Source: Acestrorhynchus altus
Taxonomy: Eukaryota > Chordata > Actinopteri > Characiformes > Acestrorhynchidae
Direction: 5' to 3'
Length of the DNA: 64,000 bases
NCBI GenBank assembly: GCA_034509495.1
Contig: CM067523.1
Location: 4,646,915-4,710,914, forward strand
A program made the position numbers and the translations under genes. Shown piece by piece: positions 23,396 through 35,140 of this stretch; within the stretch, counting starts at the first letter, position 1, and the number at the start of each line of letters is the position of its first letter. The notes beneath the pieces are model-generated. The model was not told where the DNA came from and searched no databases. It saw only the letters and a list, made by a program, of their open reading frames with translations.

Positions 23396-23689
23396 TGCAG
23401 CTCATTTGTGCACTCCCTCACTATGTGTCCTATTTATTGTAGATGACAGTGTATTTAATCCACCTGTATACACTCTTCTGTAGCCAATTCCTCCCTCACT
23501 ATACCGTATACCACGCACTTCACGATTTTACTTCTTCGCTATACCCAGCATCCGGTCACACACTTGTGAACTCACTCACTATGTCCATACAAACATTGTA
23601 GGTCCTTGCCGACCAATGTTTGTAGAAGATGCATGTGTACGGCATCCCCACAACACACTCACTATATTAAGGACTCTATTTTGTTCCTA

Positions 23690-24010
23690 TGCTCCTAATG
23701 AATTATGGGTAAGCGAGCTAATGAACGGTGGTCTCCTGAACAATGGGAGTGCTGTAATCTCCCATCTCACAGCAGCCGGGTAATTCTGGGTAATTTCAGG
23801 CTTGGCCTCAATCAGTGGCATTAGCCATCATCTCAGTCCTGAAGGGGTTAATTAAGGGCTGAGAGAAAAACCCAAATTAATTGGCTCTCGTCCGGATGAA
23901 GGGAGGAGGGGAGGGGAAAGGGAAGGGGGGGGGGGGAGAAAAGATCTTGGCGTTTTCATACATTAAGAGCCGCTGACAGCAGTTAATTGCCATGGACATA
24001 AATAGAATAA
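23690..24010. other. Candidate regulatory block
   Basis: Dense homeodomain-type sites: GGGTAATTCTGGGTAATTTC, GGTTAATTAAGG, AAATTAATTGGC and CAGTTAATTGCCATGG. A short G/A-rich tract interrupts it at 23900-23940. No transposon signature is present. Confidence 0.45.
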
Positions 24011-24253
24011 TGATAGAAAAAAAAATGCCTCACTTTGAAGGGGGAAAACAGACTAGATATAGAAACAACACAAAGGAGATTCCGAGCTTTTGAAGAAGGG
24101 TTCAAGTTCAGGGGAGGGGAAAAAAAAGGCCGGGGTGTTTGGACAGGGGATGAGAGACAGACGGAATGAGAGAGACAGAGGGACAGATAGAGGAGGGCAG
24201 GGATGGTCTGTTTATGTGGGTAAGGAGACGGGAGGGGGGTAGTTAGGATACTT

Positions 24254-24257
24254 GCTC

Positions 24258-24311
<54 letters not shown>

Positions 24312-24312
24312 A
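24254..24312. repeat. (CT)n microsatellite
   Basis: A CT run with one TG and one TT interruption. Confidence 0.9.
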
Positions 24313-24459
24313 TGTATGCCTCTATATCTCTTGCTCTCTTTCGCGGGATAGCCTACATATTCTTTTTTTGGTCTTGCCATATTTTCTTTTTTTTCTTTTT
24401 TTTTTTTTTGCATGGAGGTGCGGCAACGTGGCGTCACGCATGAGTGGGCCTGAAGCGGG

Positions 24460-24860
24460 CAGAGAGAGAGAGAGAGAGGGAGTGAGAGTGAGAGAGCGCC
24501 GCGGAAGGAGTGCTCTTCCTTCTGAAAGCCTCATCAGGACTTGTCATCGCTCTAATGAATATCATTTAAATTGCTTTGTATATGGGAGTGAGTTTGGATG
24601 TCGATTTAATTTGCGCATGTGTTTGAGTTCTTCTGCTTGGCTAGGCGGACAGAGGCGGAGAGAGTGAGTGAGCGAGTGAGTGAGTGAGTGAGCGAGCGGG
24701 TGAGTGAGTGAGGGAGTGAGAGACAGAGAGAGACAGACTAATGAAAAGCAAGCCAGGGTGACAGCCTGATGAGACTCGACCCGATCAGACAAGTTTAAAA
24801 GGAAATTCTGACAAGGCCGGAGAATAAAGCGTGCACACACACACACACACACACACACAT
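24460..24860. repeat. GA, GAGT and AC simple repeats with interleaved unique DNA
   Basis: GA-rich at 24460-24500, (GAGT)n at about 24661-24720, and AC at 24833-24860. The unique piece at 24540-24640 contains GAATATCATTTAAATTGC and CGATTTAATTTGCGC. Confidence 0.85.
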
Positions 24861-25029
24861 GCACGCTTGTTCGAGATGCGCTCAAACTACTTCTACTACA
24901 CACACATATGCCGCATCTCAGGAAGTGTCTGCAAAGTGGTTTGCGTTATCAACTGTACCATTGGATTGTGGGGTTGTGGGGGTGGAGGTGTTGTTGCTCG
25001 GAGTTGGCAGGTTGGGGGGAGCGGAGGGG

Positions 25030-25440
25030 GGGTACACCTGTTCTCATTTGCTGATATCCCCCGTCGTGGCGGAGTGCTAATGACGCCCGAGGAAAGGGGC
25101 CCGAGGCCTTGTGGATCTGTAGAATAAATAAACCTGCCGGACGGAAGCCCGCTCAGGTTTTAAGCGTGGCCTTATCAAAATGAAATTACAATATATGCTG
25201 ATACTGTATTTCAACCCACCCTTGTACCCTCCTCCTCCCCCCACCCCCATCTCCAGCTGAAAGCTTTCATCCCAAACGCCTGCGTGGTCCGGGAGTCGCA
25301 CTCTGAGCTGTGCGCCGTGAAATATTACAACCTTTCCCAAAGCAAAAAGATATAAATCCACATTGAGGAATTGCAAAAACAGCACAAAGCATTCCCAGCC
25401 CGCTGCTATCTAGTGAGCTGCTGATGATTTAGCATTGCAG
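25030..25440. other. Candidate regulatory block
   Basis: Mixed-composition unique DNA with GAGTGCTAATGACGCC, GGCCTTATCAAAATG and GCTGATGATTTAGC. A CT-rich tract separates it from the next block. Confidence 0.3.
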
Positions 25441-25504
25441 GTGTATCAGGATCCAGAGCGCTGCAGACAAAGCCCAACCCCTAGCAGTGTTTTGCCTTCA
25501 CTCT

Positions 25505-25550
25505 CTCACTCTCTCTCTCTCTCTGTCCCTCTCTCTCTCTCTTTTTTTTT
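25505..25550. repeat. (CT)n / poly-T tract
   Basis: A CT run ending in a T run. Confidence 0.9.
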
Positions 25551-25554
25551 TATT

Positions 25555-25930
25555 CCAGCGGTAATAAATGCGTCATTTGTAATTCATTTCAATTACTCAG
25601 GCTTTTTAATTGAGTCGGATCCAATTATGCCCTGGCAATTAGTATAATCAATTACGCTTTGATTACGCAGGTTTTCATGCTTGTCACTGCAGGATTCGGC
25701 ACAGATGGGGGGAAGTGCACGGTGATTTCAGCGCACCGTCATCGCTATCTGCGTCCCGGCGGAGGAGACAGGCCAGGTAGATCTCACTCTGTTTCTCAGC
25801 CTCACGGCTAATGCGCCACGCAAGCCAGACATGCTGATATGCTTGTCAAAGTCAGCATTCTGACTGCCACAATTCATCTCTAAAGTTCCTCTGCCTCCGT
25901 ACTTTAAGCGGCACTTCTGTGCCATTTGGG
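25555..25930. other. Strong candidate regulatory block
   Basis: A cluster of homeodomain-type words within 120 bp: TTGTAATTCATTTCAATTAC, TTTTTAATTGAG, GGCAATTAGTATAATC, ATCAATTACG and TTTGATTACGCAGG. GC-richer unique sequence follows. No repeat signature is present. Confidence 0.45.
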
Positions 25931-26520
25931 AGGATTTATTGTGAACACTGCAATCTGAGTTGTGAAAGGATGTGTTTCAGCACTTTTTTTTTCCTCCTGC
26001 TGCGTATCTGCTAGAGATGCAGCTCCATGTAAATACATATGACACTACTCATGTTTATTTCCAGGAGACAGTAGAAAGGCCTTCATAGGATGAGCGGATG
26101 CAGATTCCGGTTCCTTAGTAGCCTACAATGGATCCAGGAGGGTGGTAAACATACAGTAGATTTTTCCCAGAGCTCTTAGACAGTCCAAACAGATGGACAG
26201 TCCGAGGTGTGATGCAGTCAGTTGCATCAGGTGACACTGCATGGAAAGGTCGAGGTCAGGCGACACATTCAAGAGAGGCTGTGAAAGAACAGGCCCCGCT
26301 AGCCAAATGCGGAAATTTCCAGACCAAGCCAGAGGAGAGACAGCCTTCCTGATGGGCCTTGAGACTAAAACAGACATACATAATAGGATATTAAACTTTA
26401 AATACCCCATATTCATTCCAATCATCAGGGAAAGAAATGGGCAAAAATTCAGGCCCACAATTTCATTTGTATCGCGTCGGAAAGGTGGAATTTATGGGGC
26501 CTTTCGGGTATCTGCAGAGC
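25931..26520. other. Unassigned intergenic stretch
   Basis: No gene or clear element seen. Confidence 0.5.
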
Positions 26521-26544
26521 ACTCTCTCTCTTTCTCTCTCTCTG

Positions 26545-26609
<65 letters not shown>

Positions 26610-26611
26610 GA
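26521..26611. repeat. (CT)n-(CA)n compound microsatellite
   Basis: An interrupted CT run passes directly into CA. Confidence 0.95.
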
Positions 26612-27690
26612 CGCACACACAAAGTTCAGTCCTCCTTCTCCAGACTCTCATTCTTTCTTTTTTTCTGATCTTGTGACATACATCTTCATCTGAAAAGTCT
26701 CAGCTCATGCCAGGGTGGAACTTTTATTGGTTAGGCCCTTTTGCCCCTGGAGGGCAGTAAACTGTTGCACAGGAATAAAAAAAGAGAGAGAAATGGCAAA
26801 ATCCTTCTTAATGCTGAGAGTGATTTTATTACAACTGTTGGACAGGAGTGCAGTTGTAGAGTTCGGGAACTTGGCAGCTGAAGAGGTTTTGTCAGAGATG
26901 ATTGTGTCACAGTGTAAGTATTGCTTGATTTTTATGGGTTCTCTGCACTCAGTTTCCCTCATTGTAATGCACTGACTTGTATATCAATGGTCTTTGTTTT
27001 AGGGTGAAAAACAGCACAGCAAATCTAAGTACACACTGTTAAAATAGACAAACTGTAACTTAATTTTGGGCTGTTTATGGCCATTACACTGCTTCCACAA
27101 GAACAATGTGTATGCTGGGCTTATCAGTAGATTCAGAGTTCTACTTTCATCCTAAATAAACAAACAAATCAGAAATACATATTGTCTCCATTTTATAGGC
27201 TGTTTTTTTCTTTTTTTTTTTTACTTTTTGACAGAACAGTAGGACCAAAAGATCACCAGCTTGATCCCCTGGACCAGCAGGAACCTCTCTCAACATTCAC
27301 AACTGATTTCACCCAACCCCCAATTGCATTTAGTTGAATAAGGTTGACTTCCATTGTATATGGCTATAAAATGTATGTCTTGTTCTAATTCTAGGATGCG
27401 TCCCTTAATGTCCAACAACTCATAGAACACAATCAAATGAATATGCAGGACAAAATGCTGTAGGCTGGTTCCTGAACCTAGATTCCACAGAATTCCAAAA
27501 CAGTCCATGGCATGGCTCTGAATTCTCCACTGAAAGGAAATTGTAGACCAAGGCATGGTTCAGTCCCTGTCCAGAATTTTACCCCAACAGACAGACGTTA
27601 AGTTGTAGAAGAACATGAATTGTACAGATGTTGCATTCCCCACTAAATGAACTTCAAACTGTAAGCATACATTAGCATATTCACCAGAGC
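26612..27690. other. Unassigned intergenic stretch
   Basis: No gene seen. 27240-27300 (GATCACCAGCTTGATCCC) faintly resembles the promoter-box part of a tRNA-derived SINE. Confidence 0.4.
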
Positions 27691-27900
27691 ATTTACATCT
27701 CTCACGTTCTGTCAAATGAACACTGTGGAGCTGAAGCTTTTAATGTCATTCCTTTGACTGCTGATTGCATGTCCTTTATCAAGATAATTAACCCGAAGGT
27801 TTCCAGCCTCTCTTTCCCAGGGCACCTGTGTTACCCCTGTATGACAGGTTTAGAAAGAGCAAGCATGTTCAGTGGCCCTTCCATGATTACCTGTAGGTAA
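27690..27900. other. Candidate regulatory block
   Basis: Unique sequence with CAAGATAATTAACCCG, CTTTTAATGTCATTCC and no repeat words. Confidence 0.25.
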
Positions 27901-29240
27901 GAAAAAGGGAATTATGCAGCATGCAGCGAAGCTCATTTTCATAATTTATTGAGCAATCAGTTGTAGAATTCTATTTCAGAAACTGGACCAGCTAGCTATG
28001 ATGTCCAGCAGCATACATGTAAGCATTGTTCAGTTTAATGGAATGGGTTGTTCATAGGCATTACCTTTATCGTGGATATTCTGCATGATTTATGGACATC
28101 AGGGAGTCACCATCTATAAGCAGGACAACGCCAACATCTTCAAAGAGAACTGGCAGACTCTACATTGTAATCTGGATGCATGGTGCCTACCTGTTGCATC
28201 AAACACAAGTCATGGTTGCAGGATTGCTGGGACAGCAGCTGGAGTAACTGGGTGACTGCTTTGTAGCTTTCAGGATTTGTGGACCAGTCATACATAGGCC
28301 TTTTCCATCAAAATAACTCTGTTTCTGGAACGGGTTTCCTTCAGGATCATCTTTTTTTGCGAACCAGCCTGCACTTACAATAGTTTTAGTGGAACCGAGG
28401 TTATGTCACAAAATATGTCATCAACAAAGGGTGCCACACAGTGTCAGTAAACAGAAGTGAGAAGATGGTGGTGTGTACAGACTACCCTCAAGCATTTGTG
28501 CTGTTACAGAGATTTGTTTTTCTCCAAAAAGCAAACATGGAAAAAACATGGATAAACTTTGGCAATAAAAAGATGTAGAAGGTGACACTGTGTGAGACGA
28601 ATGACATGGTATTGCTTCTGTACAATTAGACATGCCCACAGCGGTTCGAGCCGAACAACCTACTTAGCTTTGGTTCCCACTGAGAACAAACAACTGGAAT
28701 GGAACCTGTTCCATGTTGGTGGAAAATGGTCAATTGTACAATTTGCCGACTCAGAAAAGGCAGTAAAACATGCCATGACTTGCTGAGGAAGAACTGTTGT
28801 TCTAGTGCTTATGTGCTAGTGCTATGTTATTTGTACTGTTACTGTACATCATTCTTTAGAACATATTAAGTGTATTACCTGGATATTAACTATTTTAACT
28901 GGACTTGAGCCAGAATTTAAGACCCCTGGTTCAATGCAAACTGCTTGATTCCATGTTATGCACTGCATGGGCTTTTCAGGAAGGTCAGCCTTATAATCAG
29001 TAATATAATTCTTCAATAAAGACCTGATTAAAAATATGCATGATATTCTAAACCTCTTCTTTTTGCAATATCAATTAAACTGCTTCCATTCATCGCCTCT
29101 CTGCCATCTGCTATCAGTCCTCTCCCACCTATCACTGTTTGCACTGCTAAAACTGGATCAATCAAGCACTCCTCCACTTATGAAGCTTCCCTGAAAGCTG
29201 AAAGCACTTTATGACTCCAACCCTACACCATGACAGGGAA
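27901..29240. other. Unassigned stretch, possibly containing a decayed element
   Basis: 28296-28330 (GGCCTTTTCCATCAAAAT) and the reverse complement of 28690-28730 (CCACCAACATGGAACAGGTT) have a similar flavour, so a decayed inverted-repeat element could span 28290-28790. The similarity is too weak to call. Nothing else is seen. Confidence 0.3.
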
Positions 29241-29560
29241 AAAAACGGCTGCAGGAATCAGTGTGGCTGAAATTGAATCTCATTTGGAGGAACTCCGGGG
29301 CAGCTGATGACTTGATGAGATGAGCAGTTGTCATGGTGAGGGGGCCGGGGGTCCGGTGACGAGAGAGAGGAGAGATCTCTCCTCTTAACTAACCTGCATC
29401 TTGACAAGGCAATCAAGTGGCACGGGAGAGTAATTAAATGATAAGTTCATATTTGAGGGACAATCGCGTGGCGCGGGCTCTCTTGTCATGGCTCCTGGGC
29501 GGCGTGATGAATACCCTTATTAGCGGCTACGCTGCTCCCTGTCACACAGGGGCCTGGGCC
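29240..29560. other. Candidate regulatory block
   Basis: Unique, fairly GC-rich, with GAGTAATTAAATGATAAG, CTTGACAAGGCAATCAAG and CCCTTATTAGCGGC. Confidence 0.35.
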
Positions 29561-30110
29561 TGACAGCAGGGCCTGCCGCTGAGCCGCCCAGCGCCCCCAC
29601 TGTGATGGCCGCTGATATCCCCCTGTAAGGACACCTGGAGGTACATAATGTAGGACACTGATGTGGGCTGAGGGTTGAGATGTGGACGTGAAAGTCAACG
29701 AGGGGGATGGAGATAAGCCACGTGCTGCTGGAGTGAGCAGAGATTTCAAGAGCGTTCAGACCCAGCAGGTATCTGAACGACAAAGGCAATGGTAAAAGAG
29801 CTGGAATGCTATAGTCAGAAGTCTGTTCTCCTGTATGGCTATATAATTTAGCCATTCAGATATAGCTATTTAACGTACTGTCAGAAACAAACCATGAATA
29901 AACATGTGTCTTCTGAATGTAGAAACCTTCAACCATAACTTTGCAATAAAACTCTTTACATACACAGCAGCCAATTGCACATAGTGTACATGCGACGAAA
30001 ATGACTGTCCCCCACCATCATTCCAGTCCCCATAACTACTGGATTTAATGACTACAGACCAGACCTGGTGCAGCAGCAACCACCTGCAGCAACACGAAAG
30101 ACAGTAGAGA
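29561..30110. other. Unassigned intergenic stretch
   Basis: No gene or element seen. Confidence 0.5.
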
Positions 30111-30119
30111 CGGTGGTGG

Positions 30120-30700
30120 ACGCAACCCCCTTCTCCCTATCTTAACATCAATGGCTCTGGGTTCTTGGGTATCAAGTTCAGGGACCTGAAGTGGCAGAGG
30201 AACATGGTTACCATAACCAACAAAGATTGTTCTTCCTGAAACAGCTGAAAAAAAAATTCAACCTGTCAGAGTCTTAGAGTCCATTCTCACGTCATCTATC
30301 ACCATCTGGTTTGGCTCCTCCACCTCACACAAATGAGCCAAACTCCAGTGCATAATCAGGGCAGCAGAGAGGATCATTGGATGTAATCTGCCAACACTTC
30401 AGGACATCTGCACCAGCAGGGTGAAGAAGTGTGCAGACACTTCCCTTTGGTAGAAAACTCAGGACCATCAAGACCAGCACAACACGACATGCCAACAGCT
30501 TCTTCCCCAGAGCGGTAGCTCTCCTCAACCACAGGAGTCACCACAGTGGTCACTTTGCACCTTAACTGAACTCTCCTTGAACTATATCTCTGATTCTTTC
30601 TGATCTCACTCCCTGCACTGACTGTCACTGCACTGCTCATTTGCACTGTCTGTACCGTTCTGTATATTATGTATATAATAGCTTTGCAATATAATCCTAC
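30120..30700 (+). mobile_element. LINE (L2/CR1-like) 3' end relic
   Basis: Broken translation of the C-terminal end of a reverse-transcriptase ORF: SSITIWFGSSTSHK, stop, AKLQCIIRAAERIIGCNLPT, LQDICTSRVKKCAD, then after a frame change TSTTRHANSFFPRAVALLNH and a stop at 30563. Pyrimidine-rich 3' UTR follows. The IWFGSSTSHE...IRAAERIIGC...FFPRAVALLN series is the familiar tail of fish L2-type LINEs. Confidence 0.85.
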
Positions 30701-30949
30701 TTCTACTACACATATGTACAGTATGTCCATATGCACTTCACCAGCTCTTAATCATTCTATTCTCGGTTCTATTCTTATATTTATTGTATTTCATTATACT
30801 TTTAATCTTAGTGTGATTCTTGTTTATAGTCTGTGTGCTTGTTACGTGTCATACATGTTTGCTTTCAAGAGAAAATCCTTGTATGCGTACATACTTGGCA
30901 AAATAAAGAGGAAATGCAGGAACTGAGTGAGAGTATTGAAGCTACATGG

Positions 30950-31080
30950 AATACAGGACACCATTAGGAACCTCTCCAACTCCATTCCAAGATGTTTGGC
31001 ATTTTGTGTTATACCCAACGGCATACTGAGAGACAGGACTTCTGTATGTGTAGCTCGATAAATATTACCCATATTGGTTG
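30950..31080 (+). mobile_element. Tc1-like element 3' end
   Basis: About 130 bp matching 19870-20000: CAGGACACCATTAGGAACCT, a shared 'ACTGAGAGACA' word, and TAAATATTACCCATAT. It is a second copy of the same autonomous family, reduced to its C-terminal coding end and terminus. Confidence 0.75.
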
Positions 31081-31570
31081 AAATTTGAATTCAATATTTT
31101 TCCAGAGTCATGCAGAGTCGAGTGGTGTAGGCACCATGCAGTGGTGTAGAGTGGTGTACTTTCCTGGCCGGGGAATCGAACCATAGCTACAGCAACCACC
31201 AGAATCCAGCACATACAAATCCTGCTTTGCACAGAAAGTGGGATTTTTATTATCTTGGCAAAAGCTGCTGAGTGCACTGATTACAGACATGACTCAATGG
31301 CTATTAGTACGCCTCACTTTGTCTACTGTAGATGAATGGCAATGAAACGGTGAGCAGGAGCAAGAAATGGGCGCGGGATTTACACAATGCAGCATGCCCC
31401 CCCCTCTCAATGCTTTACAACTCTATTCAGTTTCAAATAGTGGTTTGGTCCTTTGTTAAGGTGTGGAGCAATCATCCCCCAGCCCTGTTAGTGGAGTCAT
31501 TCTGAATATGTGCCGATCACCCCCCCACAAACCTCAAACCCCACCCCACTCTCTGCTTTCATCTGTGTCT
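31081..31570. other. Unassigned intergenic stretch
   Basis: No gene or recognised element. GTGGTGTAG repeats a few times near 31120-31160. Confidence 0.4.
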
Positions 31571-32780
31571 CTTTAAGTCCCATTTTGGCGTAATCCTGCG
31601 TTGTGTGCCACTGTCTCGGCAGGACGCCATTGTGATCCTCTCTTCATTGTGGTGGCGTTATAAAGCGGGCCTCTGTTGTCTCGCCAGCTTCCTCCCTCAA
31701 ACACAGCTTGTGTGTTCAATGGATACTTCCCTCGCGCAAAGGAAAATAAACCTGGACCCTTTGACTGGCTCCATGACAGTGTTGTGCGAATATACAGGGT
31801 GGAGTGTGGGTGTACTGAGAAGAGAGTGAGGGAGAGAGGATGGCCAGGAGAGCCACGAGTGTGTGTGTGTGTGTCAGTCTGTCGGTGTGTGAGTGATCTC
31901 CACAGCCAAAGAAAACCATGCTCCACGGGTGAGAAGCCCTCGATATGAGTCACGGCCATGATTGCATTTCAATATATCCCATGTACTTTTCTTCTTCATG
32001 ACCGACGTACTTAGCACTTACAGCGAAGTCGGAGTTCAGGGAGTCTGGATGAGGAAAATAATGAAATAATAATACACTAATATTGAGAGCCTCAAATGCC
32101 AAAGGCCCTCTGAAGTCCTGCGGCAGAACAGGGGGCAATAAAGTATGCTCCACTTCAGGTTTTTCATGCTAATAAATCAGAAGGCTGGAGACCCTGCTTA
32201 AATTGCACCTTTATATAACTTCTAGGTAAAGGTCACTTCTCTTTTTTCGCGGTAATTTAAAGATCAAATTGGGGAGTGTCAGTGTTTCCATATTACACAT
32301 GCCGCCCCTCACACCCGAACGCAGCATGAGGTGATATATTTTAATAATTTGTGTGCCGCACTTGCATGTATCCTACTGGGTAATCATTCTATGGTTTCTG
32401 GGCAATATTCACCTCTTTGGAAGGCACGGAGGAACTGCAGCTGATTTTTCCACTCCTCGCTTTGTTCTCTGTGTTAACGACAGGTCTCAAAGATTAGCTA
32501 ATCATTATAATGATAGCCTTATTAAGTACAACACATGGAGGTGGAAGCTCTGGATTTCTGGGCAATTAAAGAGGCGGAACAGTAGTTAATGTATATTGGC
32601 TCTCTCTGGGCTCAGTAAAGGTCTGGACGCTTGTAAAAAGAGCCACTCCGGGCAGACACGTCTGCACAGAGTGACACTTAAGCAGGTGATGTCATCAAAG
32701 CAAACAATAAGGCAGGCTGCAATGAGGCGTAAGTTCCAGGCAACTTTGGATTGTATCCATAGCGATCACGACTGGTGGAC
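31570..32780. other. Long candidate regulatory domain
   Basis: About 1.2 kb almost free of repeats. It contains GGTAATTTAAAG then AGATCAAA (TCF/LEF-like), GATTAGCTAATCATTATAAT, GGGCAATTAAAGAGG, AGTAGTTAATG and TAATAATACACTAATATTG. It is the longest such block in the window. Confidence 0.45.
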
Positions 32781-33780
32781 TGTAACTTTCCCAGGCATAT
32801 TTTTTTTCCCTTTTTTCCAAACCTAAACATTAAAACAGGCAGTTATTGATATCTGTGCACATACATAAATAGAGGGATAGACAGAAGTGGGATAAGGCAC
32901 TAATGCGTTTAGTTCCTGGATGGTCAAATCACAGACGTACTGACATGAAGAGACACTAATGAAAGACTGGAGTAAGCCACAAAGAGCTACAGCCCTCTCA
33001 TTTGAAGGGAACATGTAATAGACAACTTCTCATATAATGTAAATAAGTGTTTGATGGGAAGTTATCGTAGTGGTGAGTAAACACTGGTAAAGTTTGTAGT
33101 TAAGCTGCAAAGATCAGCTGGATTTGAAAATGCAACCATGAAGCACCCTATGAAGTCTCCCCACATTTGCAAACCTCCAAAAGTTCTGCAAGGATACTTT
33201 TAACAGTATAGATCCGCATATTCAGATTCAGGCACAATACAGCACAGCGCAGTGAACCAGAACACAAATCATCTATATGTAATGGTGTTAACCCTTCGAA
33301 GTATGCACCCACTCTCAATATCAGTGCACCTCTCCCTCTACAGCAATCCATGTTGGGTGGTCAATTAGGTGTCCAGCCAGGGTGAGTGGTCAGCATAGAC
33401 ATAAAAACATAGACATCATATTGGTCGCTGGATCATGTGTCAGTGTTGCTGCCAAATTCTTATCATTTTCAAAAGATGTATTGATTCACATGTAGCTTGA
33501 GGCTGTGCAAAATGCTCTGAAGTCCAAACCCAATCTCATAGAATTACATTTCACATGTAAGAAAATTGCTTTTGGAGATCTAATGTTAGCTATTGGCCAC
33601 TAGAGTCAGATTATTAACCGACAATCTAAGCGATAATGCTTGCTACCTATGAAAGAATCCAGAATTAAACAGAATAATTTACAGTGTACAGAACTGATAC
33701 AGGGTTCAAACAGACAGACAGCGACAACGACTATGTACACTTACCGTATTGGCCTGCTATCAGAACAGTGCACATTTATA
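32781..33780. other. Unassigned intergenic stretch
   Basis: No gene or element seen. Confidence 0.5.
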
Positions 33781-33784
33781 AGAG

Positions 33785-34030
33785 GTCAGACAGAGTCTGT
33801 ATGCAGGTTGATCATGTACATGTGGAAAGAGCAGTAAACATGCACTGGAAGCTCCTTTGGCATTTAAACTGGGATTTAATTTAATTGGAAATGATTGAAT
33901 TGTAGCTGATTTCCAAGCTGGATTACTCACAGATATTTCATCACACAATGAAGAGACCACCATGGATAGAGGGTAACTTTATAGGGTAGTTTGTTTTTGT
34001 ATGAATATCATGTCTGTAGGTAACTCTGCT
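33785..34030 (+). repeat. Unclassified dispersed repeat, family D, copy 1
   Basis: Shared words with the copies at 56385 and 58495: GAGTCTGTATGCAGGTTGA, GGCATTTAAACTGGGATTTA, a CTGGATTACTCAC-type word and ATCATGTCTGTAG. No inverted repeats, tail or coding capacity are seen. Confidence 0.65.
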
Positions 34031-34092
34031 CATATCATGAATATGTATCTACGAGCAAAGAGCGGATTTTGGGTTCAAAGAGTTATGAAAGA

Positions 34093-34093
<1 letters not shown>

Positions 34094-34173
<80 letters not shown>
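34094..34173. repeat. (AAT)n microsatellite
   Basis: About 26 uninterrupted AAT units. It produces an artefactual poly-Asn reading frame. Confidence 0.97.
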
Positions 34174-34305
34174 GGGAATAACCCTCTTAACCACCTTAAG
34201 TAATTGGAAACCACTATTGTTCATATTTGGAGCTTTCCTCCCAGCACTATCAGCATTTTTAGTTTCTGCTCTTATTGGTGTTATATATTGCTATTGCTAT
34301 GTAAC

Positions 34306-35140
34306 TGCAGGGACACCTCACATTCCTGACATTTCTTACCTACTTCTGGAAAGCATTTGTCTTCTTCAAGTTCCCATCTTAAAGAAAATCTTGTTTTCAA
34401 AAGCCAAAAATCTGATCTTTCACATGACAGTCACGAGTGGCTCTGCACCACTAGCAACTATGATGTCTACCACCATGTTTTAAAATGCAGTGTGGGAGGA
34501 TCTCTACAAGCAAAGCCCTACTCTGATTGGATTTGCTGGATGGTATGTTTATCCTCTGATAAGCTGCCAAGAGTTGACAATGTAAAAATCATGAACACTG
34601 AGCACTTACGGAGTATACACTGTGAGGAAAAGGGTGGGCAATAGACAACTCTGCAGAGGTAGTGCAGATCAGGCCTGGGATTTCACAGGGATATCCTGTG
34701 TGACACACAGTACTGCATATGCAGATTTGGCAGGAAGCTCAGCTTCTCTGGTTTAATGTGTGGATATACAACGTTTGATGCACAAGAAATTCCATCCCTT
34801 CCGTAGTCTTAACTTTCTGCATACTTGGGCCAACAATGGTCCAAATACAATCAACATATCCTGCTTTTTGTGGATTTATGAACAAAGTAAGGTCCACTGT
34901 TAAACATGGTGGTGTGTGATTCTGGACCTTCAAGACGACACATGGGCTAAAGGGTTGAGAGGACCAAGCTACACCTTAAAGGGCCCAAACTTACTCTGGC
35001 TCTTCGTCAGCTGGAGAAATACTTCCAAAAAGGCCTTCTGCTCAAAGCACCCCACCCCCACTCCTCTTCCTCCTGCTTCTCCATCTCTCTCTCTCTCTTT
35101 GCCTCCCTCTCTCCCTGCTCTCTTATCCCCTTGGAGAGAG
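34306..35140. other. Unassigned stretch with a possible Tc1 trace
   Basis: GTCCACTGTTAAACATGGTG at about 34891 would translate to a Tc1-like STVKHGG word, but the continuation is broken, so this is a weak trace only. 35050-35110 is CT-rich. Confidence 0.3.

Larger units (their letters stand above)
22495..23600 (+). repeat. Degenerate tandem array of CTCCCTCACTATGCC-type units
   Basis: The motif 'ACTCCCTCACTATG' alternates with 'TGTA(G/T)...CACTT/GTGTA' roughly every 40-60 bp across about 1.1 kb, with many substitutions. It explains several long reading frames rich in Leu, His and Tyr, which should not be taken as genes. Confidence 0.8.

Noticed and set aside
22495..23600. Possible CRISPR-like array
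   Set aside because: The repeats are degenerate and the spacing irregular, in a eukaryotic context with an embedded MITE. It is a minisatellite-type array.
28290..28790. Possible inverted-repeat element
   Set aside because: The two ends share only a short, loose similarity, with no target duplication and no second copy in the window.
34001..34483. 160-codon frame with a poly-Asn run
   Set aside because: Made open by the AAT microsatellite. It joins family D sequence to unrelated DNA. Only the hydrophobic part is kept as a weak finding.
34885..34930. Tc1-like STVKHGG word
   Set aside because: Only about seven residues match and the continuation is broken. Not enough to call a transposase relic.
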